Shown here piece by piece: positions 22,701 to 35,149 of a stretch of 64,000 nt of DNA; within the stretch, counting starts at the first letter, position 1, and the number at the start of each line of letters is the position of its first letter. The stretch spans positions 11,876,062 through 11,940,061 of the forward strand of contig OU612074.1 of the NCBI GenBank assembly GCA_914767715.1, in the 5' to 3' direction. Under the pieces are notes generated by a model. It did no database searches and was not told the DNA's origin. It saw nothing but the letters and a program-made list of their open reading frames with translations. Origin of the DNA: Membranipora membranacea (Eukaryota > Bryozoa > Gymnolaemata > Cheilostomatida > Membraniporidae). A program made the position numbers and the translations under genes.

Positions 22701-25700
22701 AACTGTTCTCATCAAGTTGTTTTCGGTGTTGGGTCCAGGGTCTTGGTCGTCAGGGATGATGAAAGTTAATAGGGGCAAAATATTTGTCCCCTACCAAGTT
22801 ATTAACCAATAAAAATATCCTCATAATAATGTTAGCACGTGACAAGTGGAAATCATTGAGTATGAAATAATGCCATAGCAATAATTGTCATGCTTTCTGG
22901 CTTTCATCAAGATAAAGCCTAAATTAGTATGTATACTGGGGGATATAAGGCATTTGGACCACTCCTTGCAAATCCATTGGAAAACCGTTTGGATAGGGGA
23001 TGGACACATTTCATTGGACTTTTCATTTCCTCGGCTATTTTTTAGTGCAATTATATGTCAGGGTAATCACAATCCCTCATGCTACTGTTAAAAACCCTGG
23101 TCTTCTGCATTTTTAAGCACTTTAGATCTCTACCCTATCAAAATTTTTGTATTCACACAGTATGAGAATGTCAGTTTCTGCCACCAAGTGTACCTGAAGA
23201 AATTTGGTTCACACATTACAGTTGTTAAAGTGGTTACCTCCCCCGGATGAATACCCACTCTTAAATTTGTCTAATATAACCAGCACATATCGCGCACTAT
23301 GTTGACATCAATATTTCTTATCCCATTTTATTGTTATTTTTACAGGAGGTAACTTATTGTTGGCTCGGATGGCGACTCGTAAGGCTAAACCTGATGGTCA
23401 GTACTATATCAGCTCTGATAAGGTGGAGGAATTCATCTCAACTCAGTCCGTATCTGACCTGCCAGGTATGTAACTTAACGTGTCTATCAGCCTGCACTGA
23501 CAATCTCACCACCTGTGTCCAGAATTGAGTTACATCTATAGGGCAGTAGATAGATCAAGCATGATTCAATTTGCCTGCATTTAGGGTTTAAGCCGCCGCC
23601 GACTCACCAGTAGAATTGGAATTACCGCTTTGCGGGCAAATTGCATCAAACTTTTGTTCTAGGTAGTAGGGGTAAAAACCAGCGAGGCTCGATTATCCTT
23701 CATTTGTTCGCTTGTATGGGAGTTTCCTAGTACTGCTTTGACATTTTCAAAATTGATGGGAAAACTCAGAATGATCACCCTCTGACTACAGATGCCCTGT
23801 CTTATGAGTTCATATCATCGGAAACTGTTCAAAAAAGAATAGTCTTAGCGCCAAGTAGAGTAATAATCTACAGGTGACTCTGTTTCAAACTCTGTATTGG
23901 TTTGATACTGAGAGGAAGGGGGGGATGGGTTGCTCTTTATCCATTATTGTCATATGTGAACCAAAGAAGATTAAATGTCTGCTAGTGATTAGTTTAGCTA
24001 GCCAACTTTATGTTAGCTAGCACAAATTTTCGCTGGTAAACGCGGGCTTTACATGAAGCAGAATGTTGATTAAATGTTGGCTAGCTAAAATTTTCACAGT
24101 TCCAAGCGTGTACAAAAAGCGAGCTTTGCTTCCTGCAATTGCTTTTACTCCTATAAGGTACAGATTTTTATCATAAAAACCTCCTGATATCAATGCTGTC
24201 AATGTTCTATAATCTATGCACTCAACACCTCAGAACAATTTGAGGTTCATCAAGAGGCCATAAAAATGTTTTACAAGAGGCGTGATATATCATAGAACAA
24301 ACGGAAAGTCCAGCTACCCCTAACTTTACAATGGTAGGCTAGGGGAGCGTAGGAGGCAAGCTCAAATATTTGGAAAAACGATAAGCTGAAAATTCAGTAT
24401 CTGACATGTGGGAATGTGTATATCAAATGTCTATAAATAGACTAGAATGATTATTGAGTTTCCTGAAAAGGGCGGAGCTTAGCATCACACTCTATAAAAT
24501 TAGATGGTGAGTAAAATAAGTACCATTCAATGCCATGGAGGATTGCTGTCTGCATACACCACCTCAGGGGATCAATCTGAGGGCAAGGCTCGGAATAATA
24601 TTAACATTTACTTTGTAACAGCGCTCATCTCACCATCTGCTTGGTAGGTTAATACTTTGTTATATTCAATTTTATTGAAACAGTCGTATTAAACTTCATC
24701 TCACATTTAAAACTTTACTGACACAGCAGTGAAGGCTGCCTATTGGGGATAAAGGATTCGGGAACAACATAGTATAATTGGAGTATTCAGTTTGGAGCAA
24801 TATTTAGTTGCATGTGTGGCTGTTGTGGCCAGGGGTAAAAGTTGATCATGTTTCACTTGTCGCAGGTATGACAAAGTAGCACTCAGTATCTTATTCTTGA
24901 CTGACTGTCCCTTTGCCCTGAAAAAAAATCATCGTTCTATAATCAGAATCTTCATGGATAACAATTTTTGGATTTCATTAGTTTTACTGTGGCTTGGACT
25001 TGGATCATTAACAGTTGTATCCCCAGGTGTCCCAATCGTTGGTTTCTCCTATACACTTTTGCTAAAACTTATTCATCTGCTGTTTTGGTTTGTGCTTGCA
25101 GAAACCTTTGAACCTTTGAATTGGTCATAAATGTGACATTTTGGCTGAACTCATCACGATTATCTTCTCTTACCAAGCGTGTTCAGACAAGCAACAAGTT
25201 TTCAAATCAAATGACCAATCAAAATCTTGCTTGCGTCATTGTGACAAAAGCTAAATCGGGAAATCCAGATTCCAACTCATGTGAGCACAGTATGTCAGTG
25301 TTTGGGTTGTTCTACTGTATAACCTCTGATAAAAGTCCTTTCAATCAATCACAGAGTGGCAAAGTACTCAAAGCAAGTATTTATAATCTTTGCTCAAAGT
25401 AATCAATGTAACATTATTAATGCAGTAGAGTGTGCATATTTGGTGATGTACAGTTGGTTATTCCATGAAATGATGAGTCATATTTGGAATTCTGTTGCGC
25501 CTAGGCATGTATTGACGTGTTCCTAACAACTGCCGTAATAGAATTTGATATGTATATAGCCAGTTGGAAGCGGGCTTTTCGTCTGGTAGGTCGTACTAAA
25601 AATAATAACAGTTTAACACACTAGTTCTTGTGATCAAAGAATGGCATCGATATAGATTTGATAATATTAACAGCCAGAGCTTGTTGTTCAACTGCTGCAT

Positions 25701-28700
25701 CTTTCTACTGTTGGAAATGTAAGTAGACAAACATTATTTAGTACTGATTAATTCAGTTTCCATAGGAGGATTTTATTTAGGTGAACAGCGTTTGATAATC
25801 GCTCGTCAGCTACTTTTTTCCATACCAATTAGTTGTGATATAACTTTATGATGATGTAACTTATAAGAAAAGTAGGTCTAGCAAAGCGATGTATTGCGTG
25901 CTGCAAATGGTTTTATAACTAGAAAAACTCGGCTATGAGTAGACCTATTTATTGCTTCCTAAAATAGTGGCTAGTTTTGTAATTCTAAAAATGCGCCTAA
26001 TTCTTCACATTAATAATACGTCTTGTGACTTCCTTGATATCTCTTAGCCTGTGGTTCATCGACTGATTACGGAGGGGCATGTGACCTGTCCCGCAATATT
26101 TTGCTAATAAAGTTAGCTGATAAATGACTCGGCACAAATGGTTCTGATGTAGACTTTGCCTCTCATTGTTAAATCATATCGATATGATTGGTTGGTCGGA
26201 TATCGGTGTTGACTCACTGGGTTTTCATTCCAATTTTAAATCTTTGTTTGACGCTTAGCAATATAATCATGGGCTTGTACAAACAAGGAAGCAAATTTAG
26301 CGACAAGAACATTCTAGAGCTTTTATAATCGTAAAATTGCTACATCAGGGCCTATCATCCTGATTGCTGTAATATTTTTGGATTTTTATTTCGCTGGAGC
26401 TATTCTTGGCGGAACTTGGTCTTTTTATAGGGTCGGTTATGAGTGGTATTAATATCCTTCAATTATTTTGGCATTACGCTACATCCTTCTCCCATCGCTA
26501 CTTCCCCATCTTTTAACTTATTTATATGTTTGCCCTGTTGTAGGAGTAGGGAGAGCGACCAGTAAACGTCTGGACCAGCTTCAAGTCAAGACATGTGCCG
26601 ACCTACAGAAACTATCGCAGTCTACGCTACGTCATGAGTTCGGAGCAAAAACAGGTAAGTTGTGTTCATACATTGTGGTATCTTTTCTTTGAGTCCTTGA
26701 GTTTTGTTGTGTCCCTTCTTATGGATCATAATTTTATTGGTACTACAGCCAATAGAATCCACCCCCCCCCCCCTGCCCCACCCACACCCCCACCCCCATT
26801 CACCACCACCAAAGAGGAACAATATTCTTTAGCTTTTTGTGTTTTTTCTCCACTTATCATCATGGTGCTTGTCACAAATCAAGGTCAAATATACCATCTG
26901 CTTAGTAGTTTCATGCCTTATTTATGGCTTCTAAATATTGTTCTGACCTCTCATGATGTGATGAATCAATCGGTGAGACAAAGCCTAGCTATTATAGGTC
27001 AGTGCATGAGTCAGTCACTGACTAGAGATTGGTGAACTCTTAGCTAATATCCCCTCCTTGAGGGAGGATACTGGTCGCTAGGTCTGTCTCTTAGATGACA
27101 TCACTTAACAGTTTGTTATTTTATTTGTCCTATTGAGACCCGATAAACTAGCAAAATGATTCACTAACGCTGATCGGCTAACAAAAATATCTACCCAATA
27201 ATTGGCTAGATATGTTCGTTAGACTGGTCAGCCGTTGTGAATCATTTTCACTTCCTTCGTCCGCTATGTACTCTAGATTGGTAAACGTTAGGTAGATTTT
27301 GGCTAAGCATGTTAGGGGGTCACTTAATGTTAGCTCGCACCATATATATATATATACACTTTTATTGTCAATCTACAATCACCTTTAGGAATGTTTTTCA
27401 TGCAGTGAATATACTTCAAGCCTGGTGGGAGTTTTTATAAATTAATGCTGTTGACTTAAATGTTAGCTAGCCGTTAATATCACTAGTTCGCCACTTTGTG
27501 AAACGGAGAACAAGTTTCCTCCGGCGAATACTTTAGTCCTCCATGATGATGGCCATTGACAATGGCTTTTTAATTGACAATGAATTTGGCTATAATTTAT
27601 TGCCTACAGCACAGGCTTTTTGAGACAGAAGAAATGCCTTCAAAAGCGAATTATTGTACAATTAATTTTTTATATTACAGGAGAATCGCTTTATAATTTG
27701 TGTCGTGGAGTCGATTCAAGGGACCTGAGACCTGATCAGCCCAGGCAGTCAGTTTCCTGCGATGTGAATTATGGGATACGACTAACCGACCAATCACAGG
27801 TGGAGAACCTGTTCACCAATGTCTGCAAAGAAGTCAGCAGAAAACTAAACAATGCCAAGCTAGTCGGTAGGCAGGTGAGTGACTCGAGGTTCAAAGATCC
27901 AGGTGCTAATACTGTACTTATATCCCCCTATATGGTCGTAATCATAACGTCATAATATACAAGCCAAGATATAGGACAAATGTCAAAATTGCTATCAGTG
28001 CTTTTAGTAAGAATTTGATCACATGGGGCAATATCCGCATTTCACAGCGTTATAGCTCTGATTGAAGTTGTAAGCCGCTTTGTCTGAAACTAAACAATGT
28101 TCAAATTTCAGATCAAACTTTGCTTCATTGATGCCAAATGAACTATACATATTTATGTCATTTAAATAAAAGTGTTACTAATAGGGCGTGTTTGCCAAAC
28201 ATATGTAACACAAATTTCGAAAGCGGAGAAGAAGTTTGCTTTCTCTTTGTCCTTTGATTCAGAGCAGCCAGCGAGACGCACGCGCTTGGTCTTTTTATAA
28301 TTGTGTTTAGTCATAGTCATGGGATTAGCCTTATGTCCGATGGACTGGTATTAGATTAAGGGTGGCCGCCACGCCAGACTAACAATTGACAAGCTATCAG
28401 AGATATAACAAAAAGTACAGACTATCAGCAATCAGCTGTTTGCTCTAACCTTTGAGAATGACTGTATATATCCAGTACTTGTTAATGCATTTCTTAGAAG
28501 ATTGGTCCTTTGTGTATTAGAATACATTAATTTTTATAATGAATCTGATTTTATTTACTGTACTGGCTCTTTTTGTTTGGAGTCACGGATTTATTGAAAA
28601 AAATCAGCCCATGGTATGCCTTTGTTCCAAAGAAACAATTCCACTTCCCTACCTCTGCCTGAAAACAATTTGTTCTACTTTGAGGTAACAAAGGGGCACA

Positions 28701-31700
28701 TGCTTGAACTTGTCAAAATAAACACAACTGTCACTGTACTGATGGTGGCAGGTAGCTGACAATAGTGGCAAAGTGGTTGGTTAGGCTCAGTGACAAGTTC
28801 AAACATGTTTTATCTTGAGTCACCAGCATAATGAGAATAGCAGGCTAACTTGTTTACAGCTATAAATCAACCACTTCCCTATAGCAGGAGACCTGTAGGG
28901 CTCAAAGTCTAACCAGTCGTTGTGTATTATGATCAATCTGGGACCAGCTGGACAAAAACAAAACACGGACCCTGGATAAACTAATCTGTTTTCAATATGG
29001 CTCAGTATTAGAGAAGAAGAAATATTTAAAAAGAAATTTATTGTGTTTCATCATCATAATTATTCATCTTCAACTTTTTTTTGCTCCATATGAAAAAGAA
29101 ACTCAAATTTTTTTATTCGTTCTTTGTCAGGTTACACTGAAGATTAAGGTACGCTCTGCGGACGCCCCGGTACAGTCCGCTAAGTTTATGGGACACGGTA
29201 TATGTGACAATATCGCCAAGTCGAGCGGACTAAGACAAGCCTCAAGCGATAGTAGACTTATTCATAGCGTGTGTTATCAGCAGTTATGGAGAAGTCTAAA
29301 CATTAAACCCGCCGATCTCAGAGGGGTACGTAGTTCAGTGACTGAAACTTCCTTGTCCGTAGATTTGAACACAGGTAATGCCTTTGCTAGATTTTCTTAT
29401 CCGCTTTTTGAGCCTTTCACTATAGCTTCCTGGAATAATTTTCAGGGAAAGGGCCCTGCCAGCTCAAACCTCCAACCAACAAAGTTGCTACTTTTTGACT
29501 AGGGCATCTAACCCATTTTTGAGCGCTTACATATCGCTCCCCAGCATAGTTTACACAGAACAGCCACAGCTAGCTCAAACCGCAAACCAACAAAACTGCT
29601 ACTTTTTGAACCATTGCGCAACAATAAAGCAGTCACAAGCTGTTATATTTCGGATCAGCTGATTATTTCCAATGATTCATACAGCAATATCAGCTGTTTG
29701 GTGATAGGGCAGTATGATGTAGTATATTTATAGCCTGTCAAAATTTGGTGATGAAGCACTGGACCATAAACCCCCTAGTGATATTATATCAAGTTTCTAA
29801 GTCAGTGATCTTCGAAACTCTCCTGCCGTGTAAATTCTAAATCTGACATCTTGATTGGTAATTAATTAACATAATACGACCCTGGGCAAGATATATAGTC
29901 GCAATCAAAATAATAAGGGTAGTGACTAACCCAGCCAGCTGTAACTAACCATTATTGTGTTGTATGATGACAAGAGGTTTGGCTTCCATGGTTCTAGAGG
30001 TTGTCGCTGGGTTTGGAAAACATAAACCTACACGGTTTTTTTGCCCATGGCCTTCATCTGCACAATAACAGTTTTTGTGATATGGCACCAGTAGAATTAT
30101 ACAACCATAATATCTTTATAAAATTGTTGACCCCGAACTAAACACTTTGAGTGGGAATGAGTTATGAAAGCGTAGGAGCTTTTTATCTCAAGTGCCAAAG
30201 CGCCAAAAATGAGGCGATCTAATTGACAAAATTATCCAAAGATTATGAATCACCATTAGTTTGTTCAGATGTAGTAGGCCTATCATGTGACGTGGTTTGT
30301 TGTTACTAAGTAATATTTACAGAGGGTGGGCGAAGAAGGGAGTTGGCTATCCAATCGTTTTGAAACAGTGATATAACATGTTTTCTCAACCTCAAAGCTT
30401 TTTCAATGTCTGACTGGCCACAACTCAAATCTGCTGAGTTGGGACTACAACAGTCACACAAGCTTGGATTAGTCTGGGGAAAATTTAGCCCTCCCAAGTC
30501 CAAACCAGGAAAAACTTTGTGTGGCTTACCAAACCGTAGCAAATTTATGAACAATGACAAGCAACATCGAAATTGAATGTGTTCATGAGATTTAGATCTT
30601 AGATGACGAAGCAAAACTTCAGATAGGCATGTACACTAAATTCCTGATATTGGTTATATTGGTTGACTATTCAAGTACTGTCGAATTCTTTTAAAACAAC
30701 TATAAAGATGGATGGTGAAATCTTTTACCAGTTGATTTGATATACAATTTAGTTGCAATAACTCATGCCAAGATGTAAAATATAGTCAAGTCTAATGATT
30801 TTTCTCTGAAATTTGTTTAGAATGTTTTCAAAGATAGATAGTCTAAATAAGGAAAGGATATCCTTGATAGTCCAATGGTTGAAGGATTACAAGTTTTACG
30901 GCAATGAAATAAGGCCTATATTTAGTTAAAGGCTTGTCCGGACTTGTCTAATTCTGCTTGTCTCAGAATTGCCTTTCTTACATAACACTAGGAACCTGCA
31001 TTCATTCAGGAAACTCTATGACATAATTCTAGGCCACAGACATGTAAGATCTCATCGGTATTAGAAGGTCCGGTATTACATGATAGGAATAGTTATCTAC
31101 ATTCTTTGACCTATATATTTATTCTGCCATAATCTTTGTGTTTCCAGGTCGGAATTCAGATCACCAAACTCCAGCCGGACTCGGCGCAATCCAATAAGCA
31201 GTCTACCATTGCTGCGTTCCTCAAATCCTCCACCAGTAACCAGATTCCAGCTCGGAGTGACGTTACGTCTTACGGCACAACGTCACTGCCACAGAAAGCA
31301 CAGAATGTCATAGTGATTGATGGTCAGGAGGACTCTAGCAGTCAAGTGTCGCTGGTTCCCAACTCAGTGGTAAGTATTTGTTACTCCAAACTGGGCTATG
31401 GAGTCTTCATTGCCCACCTTTACATGAAGATTTATTAGTCACAGGCAAAGTATAATTTGTTCGTTTGTTAGAATGTCTGCAGAGAAACAAGCTTTTCTGA
31501 AAAATATGGGCAGGGCGGCATAACTCTAATACTCCTAATTCACAAATTGATATGTCATTAGACTGTTGACACCTAGCCAAATTGTCCGCGCATAAACTTT
31601 CCATTTTCGTTGGAGTTGTGTTCTCTGCTAGTTTACGTTGTCTGGGTGTCGACCTTAGCTGCTTCGGTGATTCATTCTGAACTGCTGTCCATATAAGGTA

Positions 31701-34700
31701 TTATCTAAGCTGCTTCATCTGTCATCTGAATAGCCGTTCAGGGTGAGTCATGGTTTAAAATTGCCCTGCTGCCGCCATAGTCCCTCAGGATTAGTCTCTA
31801 CTCAATAATTGCTCAATTACAATGGCTTACAACACACAAACACGGTGGGCTGATCATAGTTATGTAAAAATCCAATAATTTCCCAATAAGCTGATTAGCA
31901 AATGGATTTGAGATCCTAGGCCTAGTCTACAGTCAGCACGATGATATCACTCCCCTGTGATAGGGGCGCGTACCGACCCCCCTCTAACTATTGAACTTTG
32001 GCGTAGATTTATCTGAGGCTGTAACTAGGATGTGGAATTCCATGCATAGTTACTGAAGCTCAGCTTGCCAGTTATTGGATTTTTACTATGAGTCATTATG
32101 ACCGACATGCTGTGATAGCACATTATAAGACCACTGATTATCAGGGAAAAAAGTGGGACACGGTTTGAATTAGGGGCAAAGGTTGGTGTGTCATTTTGCT
32201 TGGTCAGCAATTGTGTCAAATTGGTGTATGTGATTGAGCGCCTTTATTATGAGGAAAACCCCACACCCATTCCATTGAGAGACATGTGACTTAAATTAAA
32301 GTGGTACTATTGATCAATCCCCCTTCTTTATACCCTCAGTATAGCTAGGTCCTTAGGCTACGATGAATCATGCCCACTTAGTCGAGCGCACAGCTGCTTA
32401 GTAAGCGAGCATTGAAAAAGAGGCTGGCATTCATTGGTGTGTCGTCTTTAGATGTGGTTCTTTTCTTTCGTGGAGATTTCGGAGGATTATTTTACTGGTG
32501 TGGACTTGCGGTGACATTCCTTCGTTATAAGAGTGGAGCGATATTTGATATTTATCTCGAGCTGTGTTTGCTTTGTGAATACTCTGTTGCGGGGGTGGGC
32601 AGGGCGGTCTCTACATTGAATTCCATTGAACAAAGATTAAATTGAAGGCGGAAATTTTGGCGCTAGATTTTGTGATTAGAGTGCTGGCTTGCTTGTTTAG
32701 ACCTGCATATCATGTATTAACCTGCTCGAATGAATGGAGGTAATATGAGATATATTAGCTAACAGCGGGAAGTTTTTGTGCCATGGTTTTCTTTCGCTTG
32801 ATTCTAATGCTTGGCATGTTTGACAATTATCGCTGCTGTGATGTCTAATCACAAATGTTGTGACTTTGTTTTGAGAAACTTGCTGATTAAGTCTTATTAC
32901 GTTGGCTCTTTGTTGTAACTTCCCTCTTCTAGCTTGTGATAGCCTTTGGCCCTACATTAAGCGACCAGGAAGCTTTGATTTGAACATTACATAGCTTCCT
33001 AATTGATTAACTGCTATGGACCAGAGGCCATGTTTTAAGTATTTATTAAGGGTGATGATTTCATCAGTATTTCAAATATTGGGAACACAAAGCACAGCGC
33101 TTAGGCAATGAGCAGGTTTTATTTAACAAGTATGTCGGTCTTTATGGGCGGTAGATCGCCTATATGAGCGGATATTCAAGTTCCAAGTGTGAAGAAATCT
33201 GGGCGTTTGTTCGGTGAGTTGATTGTGAAAGCCATAAATTGAGATATTAGTACTTTGCTTAGAGATAATTTTCGGGTGTGTATGATTTCAACACCACACA
33301 CGAACCTGGTTATCAAGAGTTTGATTGTTGGCTGGCTGTCCATCAACAGGCTTGGTCAATACTGAAAGCATTTGATGTTCAGTCCAGGTTGGAACGGAAG
33401 TAATACTTATTTGGCGATTCGCTGTGTAGGTTTGTATAAATGATGCGTTTGGAAATGTTAACGCATTTTTATATAACCTACCCAATGTATCTGACCATTT
33501 GTACACCATCTTCGTCAACACAAAAATTACTCTCTAACTCCAGCTATAAAAAGGTGTCGAAGAAGGACACAGCCTCTATTGGGTAAACTACCCAAAGGAT
33601 TGAATATTGGCTAGAGTTTAATTCGGCTAGTTTGGAGGTGACTTCCTGTTACCTAGCACATATTTAAGCCAGCGAATGGCAGGGTCTATATAAAGCAATG
33701 AGGGTGAGTTAATGGTAGCTTCCACAAAAGTTCTCTTCTTCAAGCATGTGCCAAGAGGATAACATTTCTTACTACGAATCCTCTTCTACTCGGTATTTTG
33801 TCAGGTTTGCATTTGTTCGCTCGTTTGACCATCCTTCATTGTAGGTAAAATGAGCTCTTCAATCTCTAAGCTAATCACTTCCCTGAACAGTTTCTTCCTG
33901 AAGCTTGGATCAAAGCCTTGCCGCGCAAACGCTTGAATACCGTCCCCTATAAACCAAGGCGTTGTATAAACTTAACAGAAAGGAAATTAGTTGTCCTCCC
34001 TTGCGTTGAAAGAACACAACTCCAAATAGGTTACTTTGCAGATAAAACCATCCTATTTATAACAATTTATTATTGTTGATGAGGCTCCACCTGTTGCTTT
34101 GTCACTTTACCAGAAGTGTCCTCTTCACTTTTAGCCTGTGATCCCATCTATGTGTGGGTTTAGCTCGCTGTCTGACCTTACACACCTGATCAAACGCTGG
34201 ATTCAGAGCTATCCCAACAATCCAACTAACAAAGACAAGTTATGGTTCTCAGCTTATATGAAGTCATTAGTCACTGAACATCACCTAGACCTGCTGATAA
34301 ATGTCACAAATCATTTCTGCAAGTAAGTACTTTAGGCATCAACCTGCTTCTACTTATGACAAAGCAGCAGAAAAAATAACTCAATGCAGGAATGTAGGAA
34401 TAGAGTGTGCTCTCCAAATTTATATATCATAGTAAGACAGTTCTCTCAGGATAAGTTACAGAATGAGGAGGGAGCGGGGTCTTATAATTGTTTTTTATAC
34501 CAAATTGTTGCTACTAGTCGGACTTCCCGCTTATTTGGTATCTCGATGAGACAAATTTGTTCCAAAGTCGAGATGTATATATTAGTTCAGTCCATGAGTG
34601 AACAGATTGATTGTTAGGAGAGATTTTGGCAGTTTTAATTGAATGACCACCCCGCTTACGGATGGTGTTGTTCGTTGGTACCTCTATCATAGGTCAAGAG

Positions 34701-35046
34701 GAGGAATTGTCTTTATCTGACAAACTGAGTGTGAAGCTTCTCCAACATAATCTTGTGACTAAAGCTGATGTGGCAATTCTAGATGTATTTTTTTACACTC
34801 AACCCTGATCTTGGAATGATTTCCATCTATAACGAACTTAACTATTTAACCCTGAAATTTCTTGATGTGATATTTAAAACAGATTATCTTGGTCTTTGTT
34901 ATTTATATTTTCCTGCTTTTTCTAGGTTATTGAGAAGTAATAAAAGTGAGAAATGGATACAGTACTATGAAGATGTGATAGAATCACTACAGAAATTAAT
35001 ACACACCGAGTACCAAGCCTCAGTTGAATTTCCTCACTTTACATAA
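13415..35046 (+). CDS. REV1: DNA repair protein REV1 (Y-family deoxycytidyl transferase), 15 coding exons
   Basis: Exons: 13415-13504, 14039-14171, 14444-14583, 15311-15482, 15951-16210, 16577-16832, 17075-17166, 18042-18315, 23346-23465, 26544-26654, 27681-27874, 29131-29325, 31148-31369, 34135-34322, 34926-35046. All join in frame with GT-AG, giving about 855 residues. REV1 inserts dCMP opposite damaged or missing bases and scaffolds translesion synthesis in the nucleus. Order: an N-terminal GGYMQAKIQKL motif; a BRCT domain (about residues 64-145, FINGYTEPS, THIIATS); a linker; the N-digit motif SRLHHISHW, whose Arg251/Leu252 correspond to the pair that displaces template G and pairs with dCTP; the catalytic core HIDMDCFFVS (Asp333, Asp335) and SCDE (Asp434, Glu435); LLARMATRKAKPDGQY; the little finger (KFMGHGICDNIA); and a C-terminal REV7/polymerase-binding domain (about 754-855). 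It is shorter than the human protein (~1250), and I found no ubiquitin-binding-motif exon in the 2.8 kb intron before exon 14. The catalytic insert is also short. The start ATG lies 2 bases after a splice acceptor (13412), so a non-coding 5' exon probably exists upstream. AATAAA lies at 35139-35144. The long introns hold MITEs, listed separately. Confidence 0.96.
13749..13800. repeat. TA dinucleotide microsatellite
   Basis: About 25 TA units with two short interruptions, in REV1 intron 1. Shorter TA runs also occur at about 27340-27355 and 43869-43890. Confidence 0.9.
14641..14717. mobile_element. Tiny hairpin element flanked by a 12-base direct repeat
   Basis: The arms 14658-14675 and 14687-14704 are perfect 18-base inverted repeats (GTCTAAGTGCTCAGACTC) around an 11-base loop. 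The hairpin sits between two exact copies of ACCTTTAGTGTA (14641-14652 and 14706-14717). A related hairpin with the same outer sequence occurs at 55491-55558, so this is a repeat family rather than a chance palindrome. It lies in REV1 intron 3. Confidence 0.65.
17180..17564. mobile_element. MITE of 377 bp flanked by TTAA, in REV1 intron 7
   Basis: The ends are AGGGCAACCAAGGTTTC and its exact complement GAAACCTTGGTTGCCCT (17184 and 17560). They are bordered on both sides by TTAA (17180-17183, 17561-17564). A TTAA duplication is the signature of piggyBac-type insertion, although the terminal bases are not the usual CCC of that family. A TA duplication with a longer terminal repeat is the alternative. 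No ORF is present. Confidence 0.75.
18455..18693. mobile_element. MITE of ~235 bp flanked by TA, in REV1 intron 8
   Basis: The left end TCATTGATTTGAAGTCAACA and the reverse complement of the right end (TCATTGATTTACAGTCCAGG) form an imperfect inverted repeat of about 33 bp, with shared inner GTCCA-GGTTTTT-type sequence. Both flanks are TA, as expected for a Tc1/mariner-like insertion. It has no coding capacity. Confidence 0.65.
19532..19881. mobile_element. 350-bp palindromic MITE (family with the copy at 48.6 kb), in REV1 intron 8
   Basis: Almost the whole element folds back on itself. The arms begin GCTTGGTTCACATTGTCCCA and end with the complement. Internal segments such as CCCAGATGACACTAGGATGCC, TCTGGGTCCG and GAAAATGACACAATCCCAG pair across a short centre near 19705. 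It is flanked by TTA on both sides if one terminal base is allowed to mismatch, consistent with PIF/Harbinger-type elements (TWA duplications). The arms are nearly identical, so the insertion is young or maintained by conversion. Confidence 0.8.
26760..26812. repeat. C-rich tract (G-quadruplex-prone on the - strand) in REV1 intron 10
   Basis: On + it is a run of about 12 C followed by CCCCAC, CCCAC and CCCCCAC blocks. The - strand therefore has at least five G runs of 3 or more with short spacers. It begins about 105 bases after exon 10. Confidence 0.7.
29402..29620 (+). repeat. Two-copy ~111 bp tandem duplication in REV1 intron 12
   Basis: CTCAAACC...AACCAACAAA...CTGCTACTTTTTGA recurs at 29463 and 29574. 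The flanking TTTTTGAGC...CTT segments also match. The copies have diverged at many sites. It is non-coding. Confidence 0.6.
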
Positions 35047-35149
35047 AGAAACTTGAGGATTTTTGTATAGTTTGTTAATTATTATTATATTTTGTAATTA
35101 AATGTACATGCATGTGAGAATTCGGTTGTGTTTAGAATAATAAATATGT

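Noticed and set aside
23980-24100. Recurrent TTAGCTAGC-type words (also near 17930, 27470, 33605, 50270)
   Set aside because: They are short, AT-rich words without consistent flanks; possibly a very old repeat, but not supportable by eye.
28690-28815. Weak inverted repeat (CATGCTTGAACTTGTCA against TGACAAGTTCAAACATG) in REV1 intron 11
   Set aside because: The arms are only about 17 bp with no duplication or relatives seen; too little to call an element.
33891-34040. Possible ubiquitin-binding-motif exon of REV1 (frame containing PEAWIKALPRKRL after a CAG)
   Set aside because: It loosely resembles the motif but lacks a donor in the phase required by exon 14, and the rest of the frame is not convincing. 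It is worth checking only against transcripts.
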